A stretch of DNA of 64,000 bases, from positions 1-64,000 of the forward strand of contig NZ_JACMYG010000031.1 of the NCBI RefSeq assembly GCF_014236655.1, written 5' to 3'. This DNA comes from Pseudomonas kielensis. GTDB taxonomy: Bacteria > Pseudomonadota > Gammaproteobacteria > Pseudomonadales > Pseudomonadaceae. This document shows, piece by piece, positions 58,075 through 64,000 of the stretch (positions are counted from its first letter, which is position 1; each line of letters starts with the position of its first letter). Position numbers and translations under genes: made by a program. The notes under the pieces are model-generated. The model did not search any database and was not told the origin of the DNA. It was given only the letters and a program-made list of their open reading frames with translations.

Positions 58075-58299
58075 TCAGCAGCCGGTCTGACCGATAACAT
58101 GCCAGTAGCCATCATTCGTATAACCTGCCCCGTAGGTGGAGACGTTGAACTTGACACCAGCATCGTCTACCAGCGCGTACAGTCCAAGGGCATCGTCAAG
58201 CTTCAGCGCCTTATACGGTGTGCCAACTGTCAGTCGATACTTCCCCACAGCAGAGGGTGGGTACTTATCAAACACTATCTTCAGCTCGTCAGGCCTCAT
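58075..58299 (-). CDS. Small hypothetical protein
   Basis: 74 residues, strand-rich: VGKYRLTVGTPYKALKLDDA, LYALVDDAGVKFNVSTYGAG. AAAGGAAAATTAGC precedes ATG. The pattern (short SH3-like barrel) recurs in small phage proteins; no named family. Confidence 0.7.
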   Translation of the reverse strand: MRPDELKIVFDKYPPSAVGKYRLTVGTPYKALKLDDALGLYALVDDAGVKFNVSTYGAGYTNDGYWHVIGQTGC

Positions 58300-58362
58300 G
58301 CTAATTTTCCTTTAAGTGGCGATGCAGCCCGGCGAGCCGGGCGTGTCACTAAATCAGTTCCA

Positions 58363-58581
58363 TCAGAGAGACAAGGTGTGCGCCACCCATTCCCAGTAAC
58401 CGCTGAGCGTTAAATCCTGAGCAACGGCTTCCCGCCACTCAGATCGCGTGTGGTCTGGGTGTTCGCCGCCACCAGAAGGATTGTATTTTTCGTCGAGTTC
58501 AGAGGGCGTCAGTTCGCTATCCGCAGAGACCCGGGCAGAGATGCACTGCTCGGCGCTGGTTGTCGATTTTGTGGTGTTCAT
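58363..58581 (-). CDS. Small acidic hypothetical protein
   Basis: 72 residues, MNTTKSTTSAEQCISARVSA start. Downstream acidic and Trp-containing (GGGEHPDHTRSEWREAVAQD). The leader matches those of the 28612 and 59444 genes and the N-terminus (MNTTKSTT) resembles MNNTKPTV of the 59444 product. Confidence 0.7.
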   Translation of the reverse strand: MNTTKSTTSAEQCISARVSADSELTPSELDEKYNPSGGGEHPDHTRSEWREAVAQDLTLSGYWEWVAHTLSL

Positions 58582-58647
58582 TCGGAGGCTCCAGTAAGGG
58601 CTGTCTTTACCGTTGGATATGAGGAAAAAGGGTTGAACGTTGCAAAT

Positions 58648-58661
58648 GGAGATGGCCAACA
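58648..58661 (-). promoter_or_regulatory. Leader box of the small-gene family
   Basis: Gene-sense TGTTGGCCATCTCC before the 58581 gene; matches the 28645 copy at 12 of 14 bases. Confidence 0.65.
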
Positions 58662-58723
58662 CCGAACAGGAAACAGCTGCGATGGTCACCGATGGGCCTT
58701 TTCACAAATTACAGCCATGAAAA

Positions 58724-58743
58724 AGCCCGCATAAATGCGGGCT
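58724..58743 (-). terminator. Intrinsic terminator
   Basis: AGCCCGCAT / ATGCGGGCT stem with minus-strand TTTTT; preceded by CAAACGCAACACACC. Confidence 0.88.
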
Positions 58744-58762
58744 GGTGTGTTGCGTTTGTCCT

Positions 58763-58975
58763 CTAGCTAAGCTCCCAGGTGTGAAGGGTGATTTCAGCTA
58801 CTTCATAGCCGTTGCCGGAAGCCTCATCGAACCACCCGGAAACGGTGGCCGAACGGCCGCCCAGGATCGTTCGAATCACAGGCTCAGCAACCATGCCTGA
58901 AATATCGCCGAGCTCCTGAACCTCCTCGCGCTGTTTCCAGCCGGTGATTTTCGTGAACTTGTTGATGGTTGCCAT
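58763..58975 (-). CDS. Small hypothetical protein
   Basis: 70 residues: MATINKFTKITGWKQREEVQ, IRTILGGRSATVSGWFDEAS. No family recognised. An alternative start at 59017 would overlap the end of the 59004 gene; ribosome signals are weak for both. Co-transcribed with that gene. Confidence 0.65.
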   Translation of the reverse strand: MATINKFTKITGWKQREEVQELGDISGMVAEPVIRTILGGRSATVSGWFDEASGNGYEVAEITLHTWELS

Positions 58976-59003
58976 CGCTTTGCACTCGATTCGGGGTTGA
59001 TGA

Positions 59004-59444
59004 TCAGGCTGGCTCATAGCGACCATGGTCATAGGCCTCCATCACATCTTTTTCGGTCAGTGAGCGAACGCGCACCAGGCCGTCGATCATTCTGCTGCGG
59101 TCTTTGAAATACACCACTATGGTTGGCCACTCGGGGATCGATTGGTCAATCGCTACGACCCACGCTTCAATGAGCTGACCCTCAGGGCTGTACTGACGGC
59201 CAGTGTTGAATTCGATTGAATTCAATTTGGCGCCGGGGCCAGGCTTGCTGATGATGTCGCCAAACTCGGCGACCAGTGCGGCGTAATGATCATTCGTGGT
59301 GGCATCACCACGCAGCTCATACACGTGGTTTTCGCTTTTCGCCTCCACCAGGAAGACTGGCTTGTCACTGAATCGACTTTGCCCCACATAGATCTGGGCC
59401 GTGTTGCGCAGCAAGGCGATGACTGTCGGTTTTGTGTTGTTCAT
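59004..59444 (-). CDS. Hypothetical protein
   Basis: 146 residues: MNNTKPTVIALLRNTAQIYV, KPVFLVEAKSENHVYELRGD, PTIVVYFKDRSRMIDGLVRV. No family recognised. CGGAGCCTCACA precedes ATG. Confidence 0.74.
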   Translation of the reverse strand: MNNTKPTVIALLRNTAQIYVGQSRFSDKPVFLVEAKSENHVYELRGDATTNDHYAALVAEFGDIISKPGPGAKLNSIEFNTGRQYSPEGQLIEAWVVAIDQSIPEWPTIVVYFKDRSRMIDGLVRVRSLTEKDVMEAYDHGRYEPA

Positions 59445-59478
59445 TGTGAGGCTCCGATACGGGTTGTCTGTATGCATC

Positions 59479-59492
59479 GGTGATGCCGAACA
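59479..59492 (-). promoter_or_regulatory. Leader box of the small-gene family
   Basis: Gene-sense TGTTCGGCATCACC, the consensus copy, before the 59444 gene. Confidence 0.72.
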
Positions 59493-59606
59493 AGTGCCGA
59501 TAACCAGGTGCGCCTTGCGCATGAATTTCTAGACCCTATTTTGGCTGGCGGTGAGATCTGCCGGCCGGCATGCTCTTGTTTGAACCCTCCACCGAGTAAC
59601 ACCTGC

Positions 59607-59966
59607 ATGCGCCAAAAACTCTTTTGCCTGTTCGCCCTCGCGTCAGTCCTGAACACCGCCACGGCCGCCAGCTCCGGCGACGTTGCTCCGACCTTGACCG
59701 TTCGCAAAACGGCTGACGGCATGATCGTCGACGCTGTTCGTCAGCACGCTGGCCAAAATCAGCGGGACACTACTGGCTTGATCCCTGGAGCCACCTCTCT
59801 CGGGGCCCAGTTGTTCAAGCTTCGTTTTCAGGGGTGTGGTGAGGTCAAATTCATCGACCGGGAGAACGATCACGTCGATGGCATTGCCGCCGGCCGTGGA
59901 ACTACCCCCCAGTGCCAGATCACTAATTGGGATGTTCAGTGGAAGGTGCAGCACGCAGACGGGTAA
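59607..59966 (+). CDS. Secreted hypothetical protein
   Basis: 119 residues with a signal peptide (KLFCLFALASVLNTATAASS). Mature part LTVRKTADGMIVDAVRQHAG, FKLRFQGCGEVKFIDREND, with two cysteines. No family recognised; ribosome site weak. Lone plus-strand gene in this region. Confidence 0.65.
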   Translation: MRQKLFCLFALASVLNTATAASSGDVAPTLTVRKTADGMIVDAVRQHAGQNQRDTTGLIPGATSLGAQLFKLRFQGCGEVKFIDRENDHVDGIAAGRGTTPQCQITNWDVQWKVQHADG

Positions 59967-60088
59967 CAGGAGAGACAAGCAATCAAAGACGCGAAAATGT
60001 GCGCCCTACTTCTGAATTAGCCCCAGCGTGTGCAGACAGAGCTTGGGGCTTCTGGGCGGCCTATACCTTAGGCCAAGTCCACAAATTC

Positions 60089-60415
60089 CTACTCGATGGA
60101 TTTTTTCCGCCAAGCAGCTGATTCAACGGCATACGCTTCGATCTTCGCAGCAAGAATTTCTTTTTGCCGCATACACTCACCCTCATCATGCTGCCATGGC
60201 TTTTTGACCCACCCTGATTGCAGATCCATGTTCCCGCGATTCAGCTTTCGTAAATCCGCCATGTACTGCATGTTGCACCGATTATTGATCACCGGAACAA
60301 CAAGCAGAACGACCCCAAATTCAACCAGAAGCGCTACTGCGATAATCCAATAATTTCCCGTCGCAAATGAAGCAGCAGCGGCCAGGGCGAGAAATAACAG
60401 CAGCTTGCGACCCAT
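60089..60415 (-). CDS. Small membrane protein
   Basis: 108 residues: two hydrophobic segments (LLLFLALAAAASFATGNY and IAVALLVEFGVVLLVVPVI), then a charged cytoplasmic tail with two cysteines. No family recognised. Start two bases after the stop of the 60418 gene. Confidence 0.73.
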   Translation of the reverse strand: MGRKLLLFLALAAAASFATGNYWIIAVALLVEFGVVLLVVPVINNRCNMQYMADLRKLNRGNMDLQSGWVKKPWQHDEGECMRQKEILAAKIEAYAVESAAWRKKSIE

Positions 60416-60417
60416 GC

Positions 60418-60573
60418 CTATTTCCCTTCACCGAGTACCCAACGATCGCAAACGAAAGAGACAATCAGCGCCGCCACTATGCCGGCAGCCATCCGCGTCA
60501 AAAACGGTTGCTCGAACCAAAACCAGTTTGCCGCGATAGCAGCAATGATCATCAGCAGAATCTTTAATACCAT
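60418..60573 (-). CDS. Very small membrane protein
   Basis: 51 residues starting MVLKILLMIIAAIAANWFWF; second segment MAAGIVAALIVSFVCDRWVL. GGAAAAA precedes ATG 60573. Middle gene of a three-gene operon (61324-60089). Confidence 0.68.
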   Translation of the reverse strand: MVLKILLMIIAAIAANWFWFEQPFLTRMAAGIVAALIVSFVCDRWVLGEGK

Positions 60574-60607
60574 TTTTTCCAACTCTCCGAAGCAACGCCC
60601 TGAACAA

Positions 60608-61324
60608 TCAATGCCCATGGGGTAAAACACGTGGGATAGCCTTGTACCGGCAATCAAGATTCGTGCTGGCGCGGACCATCGAACCCGGATAGTTGGCCAT
60701 GAAAACCCTGTTGTGGGCCTGGATGAGCTGTGCGGCGTGCTCCGAAAGCCCCCATTGCGAAGGGTCGCAAAGCTCGCCCATCATCGTCGAGTAGGGATCA
60801 ACCAGACCTTCGTCCAGCTGCACTTCTTCATTGCTGAAGCACACAAGAATTTCCGGGGCATCGACTTCGGCATACTGGTCGTAATCTCCAAGAGGGTATT
60901 CGCCCCACTGGAGTTCAGGGTGCAGTTGCTGTAGTGCAGCGATGAGGGCTTTGCGTGTGGCAGCCATCATATTTTCCGGATCGTCCGGACTTGAAGGCAG
61001 CGATGCAATACCAAGTACCTCCTGGCAATCAGAGTTGGGGGCCATGGATGAAAGCAGTTGTTGCCGTTGAGGAACATCTGGCATGGCCGACTCCTCGTCA
61101 TCAGAGAGCCGCTCTGCCATCCGCTGCATCTTCGCCTGGATGGCGCTGTATTTCTTTTGCGCCGTCGCGGTGAACACCGTCTGCTTGCCACTGAAAAAAG
61201 CCTTGCCGCCACCAATCACATTGGAGGCGCACATCTCCATCCCTTCTAGAGCTTCAGAGCAGGCGCTGTAGGTCATCAGATTCCCAAGAGCAACATCGGT
61301 GTGTTTCAGTGGTTTGGCAGCCAT
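60608..61324 (-). CDS. Hypothetical protein
   Basis: 238 residues: MAAKPLKHTDVALGNLMTYS, KYSAIQAKMQRMAERLSDDE, EEVQLDEGLVDPYSTMMGEL. No family recognised. Start at ATG 61324 rather than the TTG at 61339 that lies inside an operator-like palindrome. Confidence 0.72.
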   Translation of the reverse strand: MAAKPLKHTDVALGNLMTYSACSEALEGMEMCASNVIGGGKAFFSGKQTVFTATAQKKYSAIQAKMQRMAERLSDDEESAMPDVPQRQQLLSSMAPNSDCQEVLGIASLPSSPDDPENMMAATRKALIAALQQLHPELQWGEYPLGDYDQYAEVDAPEILVCFSNEEVQLDEGLVDPYSTMMGELCDPSQWGLSEHAAQLIQAHNRVFMANYPGSMVRASTNLDCRYKAIPRVLPHGH

Positions 61325-61333
61325 GTCAGCGAT

Positions 61334-61380
61334 TTCCAAGTAGGTGTCTACTTGGAACTATAGGTGCGTTAAACGCACCT
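61334..61380 (-). promoter_or_regulatory. Two operator-like palindromes
   Basis: TTCCAAGTAG / CTACTTGGAA around GTGT (61334-61357) and AGGTGCGTT-A-AACGCACCT (61362-61380), both perfect, directly upstream of the 61324 gene. Likely binding sites of dimeric repressors. Confidence 0.68.
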
Positions 61381-61476
61381 GTCAAAACCATTTGCGAGCA
61401 TTCCCATTCAAGAACTGGACTCCGAAAGCGAGCTCGCAGGCCCGCGCTTCGGAGCATTCACGGAAAGTCAGGTTGT

Positions 61477-61830
61477 CTACTTATCCACGCGGTCGTATCG
61501 CACGGCGCCGTCTGCATGCACCGCAAGGTTGAATTGGCGATTCGCTAACACCTGGTCCTCGATGCCCATGCAACTTTCAACCACTACAGTGGCCAGTACG
61601 AATTCAAGAACCGCCTTATCAATAGCGTCCTCGTTGCCGCCTGCCTTCACGACCTTGACCAATTCACCGCCGAAAAAAGGGATTGCCCCTTGCCCAAACT
61701 CGATGCCCTTCTCCATGACTAAAGGCTTGCGCTCGGCGGCTATCTTCAGGATGTAGTCAGCCGGCAATTCACGGGATCCTTCGAACCAGGGTTTGTTTGC
61801 ACTATCCAGCAATTGAATCTCACAGCGCAT
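61477..61830 (-). CDS. Hypothetical protein
   Basis: 117 residues: MRCEIQLLDSANKPWFEGSR, strand-rich body IPFFGGELVKVVKAGG and FVLATVVVESCMGIEDQVL. No family recognised. AAGGAAAG before ATG. Confidence 0.72.
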   Translation of the reverse strand: MRCEIQLLDSANKPWFEGSRELPADYILKIAAERKPLVMEKGIEFGQGAIPFFGGELVKVVKAGGNEDAIDKAVLEFVLATVVVESCMGIEDQVLANRQFNLAVHADGAVRYDRVDK

Positions 61831-61981
61831 GAGGCTTTCCTTAGTAAGTCGTAGTGGAAGCCCATTCTAGGGAGGCTTCACTGTATGGCGCAAACGCCAA
61901 AGCAGATCGAAGAGCAGGTCGCAGTTAGCTGGGGGATCTCGATAGGCTGGCGCTGATATTTCGGAACCCGGAAAAGAAAAA

Positions 61982-62006
61982 CCCCGCCAGCGTGTGCTGT
62001 GCGGGG
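61982..62006 (-). terminator. Intrinsic terminator
   Basis: CCCCGC / GCGGGG stem, minus-strand T5; ends the 62048 gene. Confidence 0.8.
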
Positions 62007-62047
62007 CTTGGTGGGACATATGCGATCACTGCAACGCATAACATGCG

Positions 62048-62395
62048 TCAGTGGAGCTTTCCACCCTGAATCAGCCTCAGAGCTGGCCTGGTGGGTTGTT
62101 GGAGCGCCGCTTTCGCAGCATTTATCATTGCGTAAGCCTCGATGCGCTGGTCAGCCGCCGCGAGACGTTCGGTTACAGCAGCAACGGCATGCCTGTGTGC
62201 ATCGAGATCCTCGGGGGATGCGCGACCACATTTGAGTGCCGAAACTTCTTCCAGGAGGGCTTGGGTTACACGTTTCCAGGTGCGAACCTCTTCGGCAGAG
62301 CAGCACGCATGGTAGTCACTGAGTTTGCGGTACAGGTGTTCATAGCGCTGGCGAAATTCACCAACTTTAACGGTGTTCGGATTGGACTGCGACAT
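62048..62395 (-). CDS. Helical hypothetical protein
   Basis: 115 residues, almost all helix: VGEFRQRYEHLYRKLSDYHA, RTWKRVTQALLEEVSALKCG, VTERLAAADQRIEAYAMINA. No family recognised. AAGGAATTTGACC before ATG. Confidence 0.72.
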   Translation of the reverse strand: MSQSNPNTVKVGEFRQRYEHLYRKLSDYHACCSAEEVRTWKRVTQALLEEVSALKCGRASPEDLDAHRHAVAAVTERLAAADQRIEAYAMINAAKAALQQPTRPALRLIQGGKLH

Positions 62396-62413
62396 GGTCA
62401 AATTCCTTTTCGG

Positions 62414-62737
62414 TTAGTCGTTGAGCGATTCGATTCGTTGTTTTTCGGCCTGCACTTTTGCCATCTGCTCAGCGGCATTCGCCGCCTCGATCAGGCTTTT
62501 GTGCACGTGATCTGATACGCCCGAAAGGTCCATCTCACCGCAGCTCCATCCAGCGAGGTACCCACCGTTGTCTGGAAGGCTAAAGACCATCCCCCAAACT
62601 TGAGTGCAGTCCTCTGGCGGTTCACTTGCGTAGTACGGTCCCGTGCAGTCGACTCCAGCAATATCGTTGGACCATTGATACGGGTAAGGAGGCATACCTG
62701 GTTGTTCGAGAACAAATTCACGTTCATTACCGGTCAT
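62414..62737 (-). CDS. Small hypothetical protein
   Basis: 107 residues: FVLEQPGMPPYPYQWSNDIA, VWGMVFSLPDNGGYLAGWSC and a helical tail (LIEAANAAEQMAKVQAEKQ). Starts eleven bases after the stop of the 62748 gene (GGGAGAAATCT). No family recognised. Confidence 0.72.
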   Translation of the reverse strand: MTGNEREFVLEQPGMPPYPYQWSNDIAGVDCTGPYYASEPPEDCTQVWGMVFSLPDNGGYLAGWSCGEMDLSGVSDHVHKSLIEAANAAEQMAKVQAEKQRIESLND

Positions 62738-62747
62738 AGATTTCTCC

Positions 62748-63002
62748 CTACTCGAAGGCTTTGGATTGTTGATCGATGGAGACACACTGTTTCTTCACTG
62801 ATTTCAGGTCCCGCCGACGAATTTCCTGCCCCCAGCGATTCGCATCCTGGAGCATTTGTTTAGCGCAATTCGAATCAGCAGTTACAGATTGAATTTCGGC
62901 AACGGTTGCTGCTTCGAATTCGCCAGCAAGTGACCATCCGAGAAGAATCACCAACAACAGGGACACGAGCGCACCTACAAAAGCTTTGTATTTCGATTTC
63001 AT
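62748..63002 (-). CDS. Membrane-anchored or exported small protein
   Basis: 84 residues, N-terminal hydrophobic segment (FVGALVSLLLVILLGWSLAG) as signal anchor, then a helical part with two cysteines (SNCAKQM, KKQCVS). No family recognised. Co-transcribed with 62414. Confidence 0.72.
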   Translation of the reverse strand: MKSKYKAFVGALVSLLLVILLGWSLAGEFEAATVAEIQSVTADSNCAKQMLQDANRWGQEIRRRDLKSVKKQCVSIDQQSKAFE

Positions 63003-63041
63003 GGTTTGTTCCTTGAATACCCGGCGAACTGGGCAATTGGA

Positions 63042-63281
63042 TTAGAGGCCGCGACGTTCCAGCTCGACGGCAAGAGCACCCAGAACTTCCGGCACGCGAT
63101 GTTTGTTAGCGGTGTAGGCATCGAGCTTTTCACCGAACGGTTTGGAGCCACCGACAATCACGCCGCCGAATAACGCACGGAACATTTCAGTTTGGGTGCT
63201 TGTCACTTTGTCGCAGAGGCACAGGCGGCCAGCTGAGAGCACGTCATTAATGTCTTGGGTGTGCATTTCTTCGATGTTCAT
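63042..63281 (-). CDS. Small hypothetical protein
   Basis: 79 residues: MNIEEMHTQDINDVLSAGRL, MFRALFGGVIVGGSKPFGEK. No family recognised. Third Met preferred by spacing to CAAGGA. Confidence 0.7.
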   Translation of the reverse strand: MNIEEMHTQDINDVLSAGRLCLCDKVTSTQTEMFRALFGGVIVGGSKPFGEKLDAYTANKHRVPEVLGALAVELERRGL

Positions 63282-63344
63282 CGTCATTTCCTTGAAAGGC
63301 GTTGTGCCGAAGGCGATGGCCCCGGATCAGAGTTACTTGCTTCA

Positions 63345-63358
63345 GGGAATGCTGAACA
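63345..63358 (-). promoter_or_regulatory. Leader box of the small-gene family
   Basis: Gene-sense TGTTCAGCATTCCC, then TGAAGCAAGTAAC before the 63281 gene. Confidence 0.62.
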
Positions 63359-63375
63359 CGCAACGGTAATTGCCT

Positions 63376-64000
63376 TCAACGCTGTACGGTCGCGCCCTTC
63401 TGTGCTCCATGGCAAAGTTGAACGAACCCACCTATCAAGGCGCTGGCTTGTGTAGGCACATCGATCGCGTACATCGATTGACGTTGATCGTCGAAACGGA
63501 AGCGCACCCCAACCGACCTGGCACGTTGCATCTCCACCAACTGCTCAGCTTTGGGTGGGAAGTCAGACATCGCCGTTCGACCCATCATTTGAACCGGTTG
63601 CCTGAGTTCGACCGCGGACGTCCGACCATCAACCAGCAGATCCACACTGCGGACTTGCCCTTTCCCGCCGGCGTCGACCATCACAGCTACCAAAACGTCT
63701 TGCTGAGCGGTGCATGCCAGTTGAATTTCAACAGTGCTGCTGATGGTGCTTTGCACACCTTTCAGGACAAGAGCACCCTGCTCACTCTCGATACCCCAGA
63801 CGGCAACTTCTTTCCCCGCATTCATCAAGCCGAGGTTGACTTGATCGGCCACCGACAGCTTCTGCATCGCACTGGTAGGAGTTACCGCCATCAAACTGAA
63901 GAGCTGAGTACTAACCCCCATGTCGCGGAGGAAATTGACCGTTGCGGCCGAGAAGATCTGCGCATCGGCCATTACCTGCTGTGAGGTAGCTTGGTCAGGT
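63376..64000 (-). CDS. ClpP-like periplasmic protein (COG3904-like), partial
   Basis: The frame stays open past the ATG at 63972 to the window edge (codons reading ..DQATSQQVMADAQ), so this is the C-terminal part of a longer gene. FLRDMGVSTQLFSLMAVTP and MQKLSVADQVNLGLMN match the segment that follows the Ser-protease-like core of ClpP-like periplasmic proteins. The remaining 130 residues are strand-rich with one cysteine pair. Start and catalytic residues lie outside the window. Confidence 0.6.
   Translation of the reverse strand, partial: PDQATSQQVMADAQIFSAATVNFLRDMGVSTQLFSLMAVTPTSAMQKLSVADQVNLGLMNAGKEVAVWGIESEQGALVLKGVQSTISSTVEIQLACTAQQDVLVAVMVDAGGKGQVRSVDLLVDGRTSAVELRQPVQMMGRTAMSDFPPKAEQLVEMQRARSVGVRFRFDDQRQSMYAIDVPTQASALIGGFVQLCHGAQKGATVQR

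Noticed and set aside
6605..62006. Evenly spaced GC hairpins as a CRISPR array
   Set aside because: The hairpins differ in sequence, lie at gene ends with T runs and are intrinsic terminators; no direct repeats with spacers.

Overview
The window looks like a stretch of a large mobile replicon (megaplasmid or integrative conjugative element) from a Pseudomonas-type gammaproteobacterium. Pointers are a Pseudomonas-style S-type pyocin/immunity pair, a ParB-like protein, RdgC, a YejK/NdpA nucleoid protein, a zinc-independent DksA-like protein, an orphan C5 DNA methylase, and dozens of small single-gene units of unknown function. The genus is inferred from protein resemblance only; no rRNA, tRNA, origin or transfer gene is visible.

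Layout. 1-6150: a mosaic of scrap and one intact operon: decayed merA, an intact bufferin-type operon (bufA-bufB-bufC-DoxX), decayed pstB/pstA-like genes on the minus strand, and a truncated tyrosine recombinase. 6166-18541: small conserved-hypothetical genes, mostly minus strand, plus a secreted DNA/RNA non-specific endonuclease, a degenerate tyrosine recombinase, an AAA ATPase behind a nested inverted repeat, and a frameshifted SRAP (YedK-like) gene. A candidate structured RNA lies at about 9005-9120. 18618-23710: a 5.1 kb segment bounded by two inverted arrays of about 24-base repeats (transposon-like ends), with six cargo genes and no transposase. 23958-25540: HNH-nuclease pyocin and Im9-like immunity protein. 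25591-34651: a run of small genes each with its own leader and terminator, interrupted by an autotransporter and an intramembrane M50 protease. 34781-46656: longer operons (ParB-like, AP2/HTH regulator, membrane proteins, signal peptidase I). 46909-64000: more small units with C5 methylase, RdgC, RHH repressor, DksA-like, SprT-like, YejK, ending in a partial ClpP-like periplasmic protein.

How the genes work together. Two repeated signals organise the region. (1) A TACGYGTTATG-type sequence lies upstream of about ten operons, including parB-like, yejK, the dksA-like gene and the membrane operons; it combines an extended -10-like element with a near-palindromic ACGYGT core, so it is probably a shared promoter/operator. 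(2) At least 25 small genes share a leader, TGT-N4-CAT-N2-CC followed by GCAAG..CAACC and CTTTCAGGAG just before the start codon. Most of them also share a post-stop box (AACGYT..CACC) leading into a private intrinsic terminator. They therefore look like interchangeable expression cassettes. I found no published description of this leader in memory, and it is the most novel signal here. Proteins with recognisable roles suggest control of host chromatin, replication and transcription (RdgC, YejK, DksA-like, ParB-like, RHH), DNA modification, competitor killing and metal stress. Most of the small cassettes have no recognisable function.
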